A stretch of DNA of 64,000 nt from JACMLD01 sp963705285 (GTDB lineage: Bacteria > Bacteroidota > Bacteroidia > Chitinophagales > Chitinophagaceae). The stretch lies in NCBI GenBank assembly GCA_963705285.1, contig OY970066.1:2790001-2854000 (forward strand), given 5' to 3'. A model generated the notes under the pieces. It saw only the letters and a list, made by a program, of their open reading frames with translations. It did not search any database and was not told the origin of the DNA. A program made the translations under genes and the position numbers. The stretch's first letter is position 1. Each line of letters starts with the position of its first letter. Of the stretch, positions 52,927 to 61,929 are shown piece after piece.

Positions 52927-53633
52927 GCGGTTTAAAGTTTAGATGGTTAAAATGGGGTTATCAGCATAGATGCTGGAGCTTGTCATGGGTACGCATAAAA
53001 CGAGGTTTGTAATAGGATGCTGTGTTTGAAAAATCTTTATTGATACCAGAACAGACAGGTTGTGCTTGTATGATTACAAGCTTTATTGCATACTTATCAA
53101 AAGAGTGGGGCAAAGATTAAAAGAATGAAATGCGATGGGGTGTTGCGAATGCTACATACGGTGCAATCCCAAATATATGCTTTATATAACATCACTAATT
53201 GGCGGCAGCTATTTTTAATCTTCCCTTAACCAGACGCCCGCGCATTTGTGTTGTAATAACCAGATGGCAGCCTACTATCGTTTCCATAAGTTATATTGAG
53301 CGCGCCGTATGATTGTAATGAAGACTCAGGCCTAATCTGTGTATTGAGCAGCATGGCCAAAGCCGCGATCCTTTGATCAATTATTTTTTCGTATTCACTT
53401 ATTACCGTCTCCCCTGCATTGCGGCGCTGGATTAATTCAAGTTATACATAAGACCATGTAGCTGTATGAATATTTACCCCTAGCCTGGGAAAATCAGACC
53501 TTCAAAAAATAATACTCAGGGGTATTACCCGTTTGCTACACGGTTACAGCCACCATCAGTTTTGTTGTGATGTCTTGAGTAACATCAAACATAATAACTC
53601 AGCAGTTGCAAGGCAGTAATAATCTCTACCCGT
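52927..53633. other. 707-bp stretch without a gene
   Basis: Between the divergent lectin gene and the 193-residue gene I find no ORF worth calling and no RNA gene I recognise. The only structured signal is the inverted TACCCCT/AGGGGTA pair at 53475-53524. The stretch must hold the promoters of both flanking genes. Confidence 0.5.
53475..53524. promoter_or_regulatory. Inverted pair TACCCCT ... AGGGGTA upstream of the envelope operon
   Basis: TACCCCT (53475-53481) and AGGGGTA (53518-53524) are perfect inverted heptamers with centres 43 bp apart, roughly four helical turns. They lie about 110 bp before the ATG at 53634. They could be two half-sites of a dimeric regulator. No family is assigned. 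Confidence 0.3.
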
Positions 53634-54215
53634 ATGGACAAGATGTTGTTAAAGAATATTTCTATTTTCTTAACTGTTGATGAACAGACGATAGACAGTT
53701 ACTTTAACGTGCATGATCCATCGCCTATTTATAAGCGGCAGCTAAGCCACGAGTTTGAAAAGTACATTGCCTCTTCTATCGTTGCTATCAAAAGACATTC
53801 CCAGCTCCGGTATAAACTGGTTTGCACCAATGAGAGCGACCGGCAATATGTTGAACCGCTGATTCACTCCATCCGCCGTCATTTTTCTATTCAGAAAGTA
53901 ATAAAAGAAGCAGAGTTCCTTAAGTTTAAAAAAGGGGCGTATAAATTATTATGCATTAGTATGGCCATCGTCATCATCAGCCATGTTTTCAAGTTTACAT
54001 TGTTGAACGAGGAGAACCGCGTTCATTTTATTATAGGCAATGCAGTGGACATTTTCAGCTGGGTAATTCTCTGGACGCCCATTGATAAACTTGTTTTCTT
54101 TTGGAACCCCTTTTTAAAAGAGATATCCATATTAGACCGGCTAATGAATGCTGAAATAACCGTGAGCGTAAAACAGGCTGCGGAAGTAGTAATGCAGGAG
54201 AGAAAATATGCATAA
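53634..54215 (+). CDS. Unknown membrane protein, first gene of a coupled pair
   Basis: The protein has 193 residues and no signal peptide. A charged N-terminal domain (about 1-100, SHEFEKYIASSIVAIKRH) is followed by two hydrophobic segments (GAYKLLCISMAIVIISHVF and IIGNAVDIFSWVILWT) and a short helical tail. It is likely an inner-membrane protein with a cytoplasmic head. The next gene starts 8 bp before its stop, so translation is probably coupled. I do not recognise the family. Confidence 0.75.
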   Translation: MDKMLLKNISIFLTVDEQTIDSYFNVHDPSPIYKRQLSHEFEKYIASSIVAIKRHSQLRYKLVCTNESDRQYVEPLIHSIRRHFSIQKVIKEAEFLKFKKGAYKLLCISMAIVIISHVFKFTLLNEENRVHFIIGNAVDIFSWVILWTPIDKLVFFWNPFLKEISILDRLMNAEITVSVKQAAEVVMQERKYA

Positions 54216-54894
54216 AGCATATACCATACTATTTTTTCTTGCCTTTTTCTGTGATGCGAACGCCCAGCAAAAGCTGATGCTGGAGCAATATTCATTTATT
54301 GGCGGCGGTGCAACCAGTATGCTGGCACCTGTTGCGCATTATGAGACCAAACATAAATGGTATGCCGAAGCCCGTTATAATTACGAAGATATCAATACCT
54401 TTTCCCTGTATGCAGGCCGTACATTTTCGGCACAACGTATTTTTTCCTGGTCGCTTACCCCAATGATAGGCGGCATGGCCGGTAAAATGAAAGGTGGTTC
54501 ATTTGGCCTCAATTCTGAATGCAGTTTCAAAAAATTTGGTTTTTCATCCCAAGCCCAATACAGCCTTTCTGCAGAAACCGAGTATGACAATTTTTTTTAC
54601 AACTGGTCAGAGCTGTATTACCAGCCGTTCGACTGGGTATATACGGGTATTGCCGTACAACATACGCGAATGTATGCCACCAATGCATTGGTAGACCCCG
54701 GCGTACTGCTTGGTTTTTCTTACAATCAATGGAGTTTTCCGATGTACAGTTTTAAACCGTTTGCTGCCGAACGTTATTTTGTTGTAGGCATCAACTGGGA
54801 ATGGAACCATACTAAAACAAAGCCGATCAAACCCGCACCTATAACCGCTGTTTTACCTCATACCATTCCACCCGGCACAGCAGACCCTTATTAG
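54208..54894 (+). CDS. Unknown outer-membrane beta-barrel-like protein
   Basis: The protein has 228 residues and a signal peptide ending DANAQ. The mature part alternates aromatic and polar residues in short strands (WYAEARYNYEDINTFSLYAG, SWSLTPMIGGMAG, FGFSSQAQYSLSA, YFVVGINWEWNH), typical of a small 8-10-stranded barrel. A proline-rich tail follows. It overlaps the 193-residue gene by 8 bp. Together they may span both membranes, but the function is unknown. Confidence 0.7.
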   Translation: MHKAYTILFFLAFFCDANAQQKLMLEQYSFIGGGATSMLAPVAHYETKHKWYAEARYNYEDINTFSLYAGRTFSAQRIFSWSLTPMIGGMAGKMKGGSFGLNSECSFKKFGFSSQAQYSLSAETEYDNFFYNWSELYYQPFDWVYTGIAVQHTRMYATNALVDPGVLLGFSYNQWSFPMYSFKPFAAERYFVVGINWEWNHTKTKPIKPAPITAVLPHTIPPGTADPY

Positions 54895-55009
54895 TTAATA
54901 GCATACCCTTACAGGCTGATAAGTATTCATTGTTTAGTAGAAACAACATTAATTTTAAATTAAAGTTACAACATGGCGTTATTGAAGCATAAAGATCAAC
55001 TCAAACGCA

Positions 55010-56617
55010 ATGTTCATGAAAAACCTGTCACTTTTCTTAACTGCTCTTCTTTCTGCAGCTACGTTGTCTGCGCAAATAGGTGTGGGTACTACCACACCCA
55101 ATTCTACTTTAGATGTACGGGGCTCGCTTTCTACCGGATACAGAACATTTACTGCTGGTACAACAGCTGCCATCAGCGATAATATACTGGTGTTTACAGG
55201 TACTGCTGCCACTACGCTCACATTACCAACTGCAGTGGGAATTGCCGGCAGAAGTTATCAGATTAAAAATGCCAGTACAACAGGGCCTACGCCTGTTGTC
55301 ACCATTGCCACTACGGCTGCTCAAACCATTGATGCACTCACCAGCTGGACACTCAATGAAATTTATCAAACCGTTACCGTGGTAAGCAACGGCACCAACT
55401 GGCACGTGGTAAATAATTTGGCCGGTAGTTCTGCTATCAGCTGGAGCCAGACCGGTAACGCGAATATCAACCCGGCGATAAATTTTTTAGGAACAAGCGA
55501 TGACAAACAAATGACCTTGAAATCTAACGGACAATCTTACCTGGAGTTTGGCAGGCGCCAGACGCTCGGGCTTGTACAAGGTTACACAGATTACAACGAT
55601 AATGATGAAAAGGTTACCTATGTACGATCTGCCATGCAGTTCGAAGCACCCAATGCCTCCTTTTACAAACCGAAGATGTATACGGATGTCAATGGCAATT
55701 TTCGTGTAAAAGGAAGTTCTGCCGGTACTGATTATTTTGAGTTTGGATCTACCGGTACCAGTAATAACGGCGGTTTTGAATTTATCATTGGCGATGATGG
55801 CGATGAACCCATTGTATTTAAAAGCTACCACTATGTAAATGGAATGTCTGAGATCATGCGCCTGCAAAGCGGCCGCATGGCAGTTGGTTCCAATGCATTC
55901 AATGCAACCAACCCGGAGAAATTATTGATTGATGCAGGTACTACCACTTCTTATAACCTGATGACCGGTAAAGGCAGCATCGATAATTATTTGCAGATTA
56001 ACGTACAAAACCGCTCTGCCGGAACCAGCGCCAGTTCTGACCTGGTGGCTACCGCCGACAACGGTTCCGAAACATCCAACTACATTGATATGGGCATTAA
56101 TTCAAGTGCGTATAACAATACAGCAGTGCCTGTTTTAAATGGTGTAAACAATACCTACTTATACGCCGCAGGCAATGATTTTGCGCTGGGCAACCTGGGC
56201 AATAACAAACCACTTGTTTTCTTTACAACACCCAATGCCACGCAGGCAAATGCCACAGAAAGAATGCGCATATCCGGTGCCGGTAATGTTGGTATCGGTA
56301 ATAACAATCCTGGTTCAACTTTATCTGTAAACGGATCGCTGGCTATGGCTTACCGCACTGTTACAGGAGCATATAGTATACTGGCAACCGATTACGTGAT
56401 CATTAATACCGGTGCTGCCGCCACCTGGACGTTGCCCGCTGCCACTTCCTGTGCAGGAAGAATCTATCGCCTGTTAAACCAGGGAACGGGTGCTATCAGC
56501 CTGTCGCAAACAATCAGAACCGATGCCAGCTCCACCACTACCACACTGACAGGTACAGCCGGCGCTAATTACTATGAAATTTTATCCGACGGTACCGAGT
56601 GGAGAAGGATCAATTAA
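55010..56617 (+). CDS. Phage-tail-fibre-like surface protein
   Basis: The protein has 535 residues (a second ATG two codons on is equally possible), with a signal ending TLSAQ. The mature N-terminus IGVGTTTPNSTLDVRGSLS is a motif shared with the next gene. A tail-fibre-type module follows at about 302-430 (PEKLLIDAGTTT, DNYLQINVQNRSAGTSASSD, SNYIDMGINSS, ERMRISGAGNVGIG), then a C-terminal knob-like region (YRTVTGAYSILATDYVIIN). No chaperone domain is present. It probably forms a trimeric fibre at the cell surface. Gap to the next gene is 38 bp. Confidence 0.8.
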   Translation: MFMKNLSLFLTALLSAATLSAQIGVGTTTPNSTLDVRGSLSTGYRTFTAGTTAAISDNILVFTGTAATTLTLPTAVGIAGRSYQIKNASTTGPTPVVTIATTAAQTIDALTSWTLNEIYQTVTVVSNGTNWHVVNNLAGSSAISWSQTGNANINPAINFLGTSDDKQMTLKSNGQSYLEFGRRQTLGLVQGYTDYNDNDEKVTYVRSAMQFEAPNASFYKPKMYTDVNGNFRVKGSSAGTDYFEFGSTGTSNNGGFEFIIGDDGDEPIVFKSYHYVNGMSEIMRLQSGRMAVGSNAFNATNPEKLLIDAGTTTSYNLMTGKGSIDNYLQINVQNRSAGTSASSDLVATADNGSETSNYIDMGINSSAYNNTAVPVLNGVNNTYLYAAGNDFALGNLGNNKPLVFFTTPNATQANATERMRISGAGNVGIGNNNPGSTLSVNGSLAMAYRTVTGAYSILATDYVIINTGAAATWTLPAATSCAGRIYRLLNQGTGAISLSQTIRTDASSTTTTLTGTAGANYYEILSDGTEWRRIN

Positions 56618-56655
56618 TAATAACCATCATTACACACTACTGCTAATCTCAAATT

Positions 56656-59343
56656 ATGAAATCATCTAACCGGAGTTACCAATTTCTTGCCTGTTTTGCA
56701 GCCGTAATGGTTTTTGCAGCACAAGCCAATGCGCAAATAGGTGTGGGTACCACTACACCCAATTCAACGCTTGATGTAAGGGGATCGCTTTCGCTGAACT
56801 ACCGGTCGTTTACCGCCAGTAATGCAGTAACGGCAACAGATAACATGCTGGTATTTACCGGTACGTCTGCAGCCACATTAACACTGCCTGATGCTACCGC
56901 CTGTATTGGCCGCGCCTACTGGATAAAAAATGTAAGTTCAAATACTTCATTGCTTACTATTGCCACTACTTCATCTCAAACCATAGACGGTATTGCCAGT
57001 TGGTTGCTGGATGAGGTAAACGAAAGTATCCGTGTGGTGAGCAATGGTGTTAACTGGAATATCAGTGCGCAAAGCCTGCCCACGGGTGCTGGTACCAACT
57101 GGAGCCAGGGTGGCAACAGCGTAGCATCTATCAAAACGCTAGGCACCATCAATAATTTTGATCTTCCATTTATCACCAATAACACGGAGAAGATGCGGCT
57201 CACTGCCGGTGGCAACATGGGCATAGGCACTACCACATTTAATGGTACCTATCCTGAAAAGCTGCTGGTGCATGCGGGTACCACCAGTTCGGTAAACGCT
57301 ATTGTGGGCAAAGGCACTATTGATAGTTACCTGCAACTGAATATTCAAAACCTTTCTTCGGGCACCAGTGCATCTTCTGATGTGGTAGCTACTGCAGATA
57401 ATGGAAATGAGACAAGCAATTATGTAGATATGGGTATAAACGGCAGCAACTATGCCGGTGGTGTAATGGGATCTTCCAATGATGCATACCTCTATAACCT
57501 GGGCCAAAACTTTTTGGTGGGAACAGGTACTTCCGGCAGATCGCTTGTATTTATGACAGGCGGTACCTCACAGTCAACAAATGAAAGAATGCGTATAGAC
57601 GGATCGGGCAATGTGGGTATCGGTAACAACAATCCTGCTTATAAACTGCATGTTACTGCGGCATCCAATCCTTTATATTTAGCCGGCTTGCAGTTAGGCA
57701 GCGGTGCAGACAGTATGCTGACCATTGTAAATGGTGTGGTAAAAAAAATAAGTTCATCTGCCCTTAACGCATGGTCGCTTACGGGCAATGCGGGTACTAA
57801 CCCGACCAATAATTTTATCGGTACCACAGATGCGCAGGCTTTTGTGGTAAAAGTGAATGCTGCACAAACAGCCAAGTTTGATCAGAACGCCATGGCGCTG
57901 GGTGCCGGCGCATCCATCAGCAATTCTACCCATTCTTATGCATTGGGCAGCAGTGCCAACGTGGGTTTTAATCATGTCAATGGTTTTGCCATTGGCAACA
58001 GTTCTGCAGTTAATACAGATAATTCTTTTTCTATCGGCAACAACGCTGTCACAAACGGAAGTAATTCTTTCGCCATAGGCAATGGTGCAACGGCCAACAA
58101 TGCCAATTCACTGGCCATAGGTGCTGCGGCCGTTACGGCTTACAGCATTAGCGATGCCGTAGCTATTGGAAGCAACGCAACGGCCAATGCTTCCGGTTCT
58201 ATTGCAATCGGCAGTAACAGTACGCTGGCTAACAAGGCCGTTACCAATGCCAACAGTGCTATTGCCATTGGTACAACGGCTACTACCAATAGCGCCAGTT
58301 CAATTGCCATCGGCACCGGCGCAACCATAGCATACAGCCTGAGCCCTGCCATTGCCATTGGTAATGCAGCAACAGTTAATGGAAACAGCGGTGTGGCCAT
58401 TGGTAATGGAGCTAGCATTGGTACTGTAGCAAACGCAACGGCAATTGGTGCCGGCGCTTCTGCAACCGGTACTGCAGCTGGGTCAACTGCAGTGGGTTAT
58501 AATGCATCTGCCACATTGCCCAATGAAGTAATACTGGGAGACCGAAGCAATAGCAGCCTTGCAGTAGGCATTGGTACAGAAAGTTTCTCCGGCAGCAACC
58601 GTGAAAAATTGCTGGTAGATGCAGGTACATCTTCTTCAGTAAATGCCATTGTGGGAAGAGGCAATAATAATAATTACTTGCAATTGAATATCCAGAACCT
58701 GTCGAATGGCACGGTAGCATCGTCAGATGTGGTAGCCACGGCAGATAACGGCAGCGAAACAGTGAACTATATAGATATGGGCATCAACTCAAGCAATTAC
58801 TCTGCCACCGGTATACTGGGTGGTGCAAACAATGCTTATTTATATACCACCGGTAATGATTTTGTGATTGGCAATTCTACCAATAACAAGAGCCTTATAT
58901 TTTATACTACCAGCAGTAGTAACAATACCGAGCGGATGCGCATTACCAATGCCGGCCTCATTCCCGGCCAGGACAATGTGTACACCGTGGGCAATACCAC
59001 CAACCGCTGGTCGGCTGTGTGGTCTGCCAATGGCACCATTCAAACTTCTGATATACGGCTCAAGAAAAATATACTGCCGCTTAACTATGGCTTAAAAGAA
59101 GTGCTTGCGCTACGCCCCGTGAGCTACGACTGGAAAGACCATCCCAACCAGCATAAAATTGGTTTGATAGCGCAGGAAGTAAAAAAGATAATTCCGCAGG
59201 TAGTAACGGGCGATGAAACAAAAGAAAGCCTGGGTATGAATTACGCTGAACTGGTGCCTGTGCTGATCAATTCAATAAAAGAATTACAACAGCAAATTGA
59301 TGAGATGAAGAAAACAATCAGCGAACTGAAGTCAAATAAATAA
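56656..59343 (+). CDS. Trimeric-adhesin-like protein: tail-fibre modules, YadA-head repeats, S74 chaperone
   Basis: The protein has 895 residues and a signal ending ANAQ. It opens with the same IGVGTTTPNSTLDVRGSLS motif as its neighbour. A first tail-fibre module covers about 200-325. A left-handed YadA-head-like repeat stretch covers about 412-622 (AIGNGATANNANSLAIG, VAIGSNATANASGSIAIG and similar). A second copy of the tail-fibre module follows. The end is an S74 intramolecular chaperone domain at about 797-895 (TSDIRLKKNI with Ser798, IGLIAQEVKKIIPQ, final coiled coil), which folds trimers and is cut off by itself in phage proteins. No T9SS signal is seen. Confidence 0.85.
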   Translation: MKSSNRSYQFLACFAAVMVFAAQANAQIGVGTTTPNSTLDVRGSLSLNYRSFTASNAVTATDNMLVFTGTSAATLTLPDATACIGRAYWIKNVSSNTSLLTIATTSSQTIDGIASWLLDEVNESIRVVSNGVNWNISAQSLPTGAGTNWSQGGNSVASIKTLGTINNFDLPFITNNTEKMRLTAGGNMGIGTTTFNGTYPEKLLVHAGTTSSVNAIVGKGTIDSYLQLNIQNLSSGTSASSDVVATADNGNETSNYVDMGINGSNYAGGVMGSSNDAYLYNLGQNFLVGTGTSGRSLVFMTGGTSQSTNERMRIDGSGNVGIGNNNPAYKLHVTAASNPLYLAGLQLGSGADSMLTIVNGVVKKISSSALNAWSLTGNAGTNPTNNFIGTTDAQAFVVKVNAAQTAKFDQNAMALGAGASISNSTHSYALGSSANVGFNHVNGFAIGNSSAVNTDNSFSIGNNAVTNGSNSFAIGNGATANNANSLAIGAAAVTAYSISDAVAIGSNATANASGSIAIGSNSTLANKAVTNANSAIAIGTTATTNSASSIAIGTGATIAYSLSPAIAIGNAATVNGNSGVAIGNGASIGTVANATAIGAGASATGTAAGSTAVGYNASATLPNEVILGDRSNSSLAVGIGTESFSGSNREKLLVDAGTSSSVNAIVGRGNNNNYLQLNIQNLSNGTVASSDVVATADNGSETVNYIDMGINSSNYSATGILGGANNAYLYTTGNDFVIGNSTNNKSLIFYTTSSSNNTERMRITNAGLIPGQDNVYTVGNTTNRWSAVWSANGTIQTSDIRLKKNILPLNYGLKEVLALRPVSYDWKDHPNQHKIGLIAQEVKKIIPQVVTGDETKESLGMNYAELVPVLINSIKELQQQIDEMKKTISELKSNK

Positions 59344-59365
59344 TCACCATTAAAAGTCAGTTCAG

Positions 59366-60790
59366 ATGAAAGCAACAATAATTTTTACCACGGCAATGCT
59401 ACTGGCCGGTATCTGCAATACGCAAGCCCAGGTAAACCTGCAGAACAACGGTACGCTTTATATCAGCGGCCCGTCGAGCATACTTTTTGTAAATGGGTCG
59501 TTTACCAATGCTTCCGGTGCAGCGCTCACTAACAATGCCAGCCTCTATGTGCAACAGCAATTGGTGAACGGGCAGGCGGCTATGGCAGCAGGTAGCGGTA
59601 CCTTGTACCTCAATGGTTCAACTGCACAAGTAGTATCGGGCACACAGCCGTTTAGAACATTCAACCTGGTTTCTAACAATGCAGCGGGCATTACGCTCAA
59701 CAACGATCTGAGTGTTAGCGGCACACATACATTTACTACAGGTATCATCAGCACATCTGCCACACCCAATTACCTGGTATATGAAGCCGGTGCTTCTTAT
59801 ACGGGAGATGCGGACAGCAAACATGTAAGCGGATGGGTAACAAAAAATGGCAACACCGCATTTACGTTTCCGGTAGGTAATGGAACGGTTGAAAGAACAA
59901 TAGCAGTTAACAACCTGTCTGGCGCGGCAGTTTTTAATGCGCGCTATGCCGGCCCCACCACCAATACTGGAAATGTGGCTGCGCCGCTGGTAACTGTTGA
60001 CCCCAACGAATACTGGGTGGTTAATAAAATAAGCGGTGGTACGGCAACGGTAGACATGAACTGGAACAACAGCAAGATTGCTATGCCGCCATATTTGCTG
60101 GCCAGCATTAGAGTGGCTAACTATATTACCGGTTTATGGACGCAGGTGGGTGGCAGTGCGGCTGGCAATACCGCCACTACCGGTACCATCAGTTCTAATA
60201 CATTGTCTTCTTTTGGCAGCTTTACATTTGGCAGTATTTCTTTTGCATTGCCCGTTGACCTGTTGCAGTTTGGCGCCTATAACAGCAACAACAATGCTGT
60301 TGTAAAATGGACAACCAGTAATGAAATCAACGTAAGCCATTATGAAGTGCAACGCAGCGATGACGGCATTGGATTTTATGCCATTGGTAATGTGGCTGCC
60401 CGCAATCTCATAACAGAACAGCAATATGAATATACTGACAGCAAAGCGCTCAATGAAAAAACATGGTACCGTTTGCGCAGTATTGACATCAATGGAAAAA
60501 CACAATTGTCTAAGATAGTATTGGTAAGCGGCAATGCAGGTGCAGAAAGGGTGATGTCTATTGCTAACCCGGCCCATGGCAGTATTCGTATAGCCACTAA
60601 GAATATCACAGGTCATTTCGATTACCGCATCAGCACACTTGCCGGCCAGGTGTTACAGATGGGGACTATCAACATGCCAGGTTCTGGCAACTATGATATT
60701 TATTTATCGGCAGCTGTTAAAAGTGGTGTGTACATTTTGCAGGTGCAGAAGCCGGGCTATGTGTTCAGTAGAAAAGTAGTGATAGAATAG
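59366..60790 (+). CDS. T9SS type A sorting-domain protein, third gene of the adhesin operon
   Basis: The protein has 474 residues and a signal ending NTQAQ. Beta-helix-like repeats with many Asn/Gly/Ser (NNGTLYISGPSSILFVNGSF) fill the first 150 residues. A beta-sandwich follows (LPVDLLQFGAYNSNNNAVV, ISHYEVQRSDD-like NVSHYEVQRSDDGIGF), then a type A sorting domain (VYILQVQKPGYVFSRKVVIE). It starts 22 bp after the adhesin. A surface anchor or partner for the fibre proteins is plausible. The TAG stop starts a heptamer array. Confidence 0.87.
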   Translation: MKATIIFTTAMLLAGICNTQAQVNLQNNGTLYISGPSSILFVNGSFTNASGAALTNNASLYVQQQLVNGQAAMAAGSGTLYLNGSTAQVVSGTQPFRTFNLVSNNAAGITLNNDLSVSGTHTFTTGIISTSATPNYLVYEAGASYTGDADSKHVSGWVTKNGNTAFTFPVGNGTVERTIAVNNLSGAAVFNARYAGPTTNTGNVAAPLVTVDPNEYWVVNKISGGTATVDMNWNNSKIAMPPYLLASIRVANYITGLWTQVGGSAAGNTATTGTISSNTLSSFGSFTFGSISFALPVDLLQFGAYNSNNNAVVKWTTSNEINVSHYEVQRSDDGIGFYAIGNVAARNLITEQQYEYTDSKALNEKTWYRLRSIDINGKTQLSKIVLVSGNAGAERVMSIANPAHGSIRIATKNITGHFDYRISTLAGQVLQMGTINMPGSGNYDIYLSAAVKSGVYILQVQKPGYVFSRKVVIE

Positions 60791-60940
60791 TTTTTAGTTT
60801 ATAGTTTTTAGTTCGTTTAACTGGATGTATGGTCCAGAGTAAATACCCGAAGTCTTTATGTCCGGAGGCAACATCAGCCCAGGTTATAAGACTTCGGGTA
60901 TTTATGCGCAACTAAAAACTAAAAACTAAAAACTATAAAC
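60788..60940. repeat. Nested inverted structure between convergent genes
   Basis: The outer layer is a heptamer array on each side in opposite orientation. TAGTTTT, TAGTTTA, TAGTTTT, TAGTTCG runs from the stop codon at 60788; the mirror image at 60907-60940 reads TAGTTTT x3 on the minus strand and leads back to the aldo/keto reductase stop. The inner layer is the long hairpin at 60840-60904. Confidence 0.85.
60840..60904. terminator. 17-bp perfect hairpin, bidirectional terminator candidate
   Basis: TAAATACCCGAAGTCTT (60840-60856) pairs without mismatch with AAGACTTCGGGTATTTA (60888-60904), leaving a 31-nt loop. It lies between two convergent genes. On each strand the A/T-rich base of the stem replaces a U-tract, so it could stop transcription from both sides. 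Confidence 0.65.
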
Positions 60941-61840
60941 TTATACTGATGATTTGCTCGCCGCGTACAGCTCGTACCAGTCCTGCCTGTCCAGATCAAT
61001 TTTAAAAGCATTTACAATATTGCGGATGCGTTGTTCGCTGGTGGTGCCGATGAGCGGCAATGCGCCAAATTTTACCAGCCAGGCAACGGCGATCGATTCA
61101 ATATCGGCATCGTATTTTTTTGCAATCTCTACCAATTTTCTGCGTACGCGAATGGCATCTTCATCGGTACCAGTTGCAATGCGCCCGCCGGCGAGTGGGG
61201 CAGAGGCGAGGGGCCGCATATAACGCTGTTTGATATAATCTACCTGGCCATTATCGAGTGCAGAGGTGTTGAGCAGGTTTAGTTCAATATGATTGGTTAC
61301 AATGGGTACGCGCAGGTAAGAAGCTAATAACTGGTGTTGAAAGACCGAGAAGTTGGTAACACCTATGTTTTTTACTTTTCCGGAGTCTCTCAACTGGGAT
61401 AGGGTCAACGCGGTTTCTTCCAGGCTGGAGAGTGGGTCCAGATGGTCCAGCAAAAAGATATCGATGTAATCTGTTTTAAGCTTGCGCAAAGAATTGTCTA
61501 CGCTTGTAAGAATATGTTCACGTGAGGTATCGTAGTGTTTAACCCTGATGCCGGGGTGGGCAGCATCGGGCAGGCGCAGGCCGCATTTGGTGAACAGTAC
61601 AATGTCTTCACGTTTAAAAGATTTCGCCTTAATAAGGTTGCCAAAAATCTCTTCGCACTGGTAGGCGCCGTAAATATCTGCGTGGTCAAAGGTATTGATA
61701 CCCAGTTCCAGGCAAAGGTTTACTATTTTCTCCATAGACGCTTGTGTATCCGGTGCTTCGGTAGCCCACCTGTAAAAACCATAGATAGCAGGGGATACCT
61801 TGGGGCCAGAATCGCTCAAATAAATTTTTTGCATGGTCAT
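60941..61840 (-). CDS. Aldo/keto reductase
   Basis: I use the ATG at 61840 (MTMQKIYL), giving 299 residues; a TTG upstream and an ATG two codons on are alternatives. The TIM-barrel reductase has Asp and Tyr of the tetrad in FDHADIYGAYQCEE, the Lys in LFTKCGLRL and the His in LLDHLDPLSS. NADPH-binding elements lie near the end (PLIGTTSEQRIRN). The arrangement matches the YdhF-type cytoplasmic oxidoreductases. It acts on a carbonyl substrate I cannot name. It is divergent from the leader-controlled unit on its right. Confidence 0.93.
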   Translation of the reverse strand: MTMQKIYLSDSGPKVSPAIYGFYRWATEAPDTQASMEKIVNLCLELGINTFDHADIYGAYQCEEIFGNLIKAKSFKREDIVLFTKCGLRLPDAAHPGIRVKHYDTSREHILTSVDNSLRKLKTDYIDIFLLDHLDPLSSLEETALTLSQLRDSGKVKNIGVTNFSVFQHQLLASYLRVPIVTNHIELNLLNTSALDNGQVDYIKQRYMRPLASAPLAGGRIATGTDEDAIRVRRKLVEIAKKYDADIESIAVAWLVKFGALPLIGTTSEQRIRNIVNAFKIDLDRQDWYELYAASKSSV

Positions 61841-61929
61841 AATTATGTAAAACGGCGCCAATCGTTGTGCCGGGTGCTGTCAAAATTAACCCGCTTCGGC
61901 TGTAAAACCGTAAATTTTTTTGCTGTTTT

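Noticed and set aside
54973..55182. 69-codon ORF overlapping the start of the tail-fibre-like gene
   Set aside because: It has an ATG but runs out of phase through the well-supported gene and has no family features.
57890..58520. Minus-strand ORFs across the YadA-head-like repeats
   Set aside because: They are mirror readings of the repetitive coding sequence, with artificial Ala/Leu/Pro-rich content.
53634..60790. Prophage remnant
   Set aside because: Tail-fibre-like and S74 domains are present, but no capsid, portal, terminase, integrase or lysis gene, and the proteins carry Sec signal peptides.
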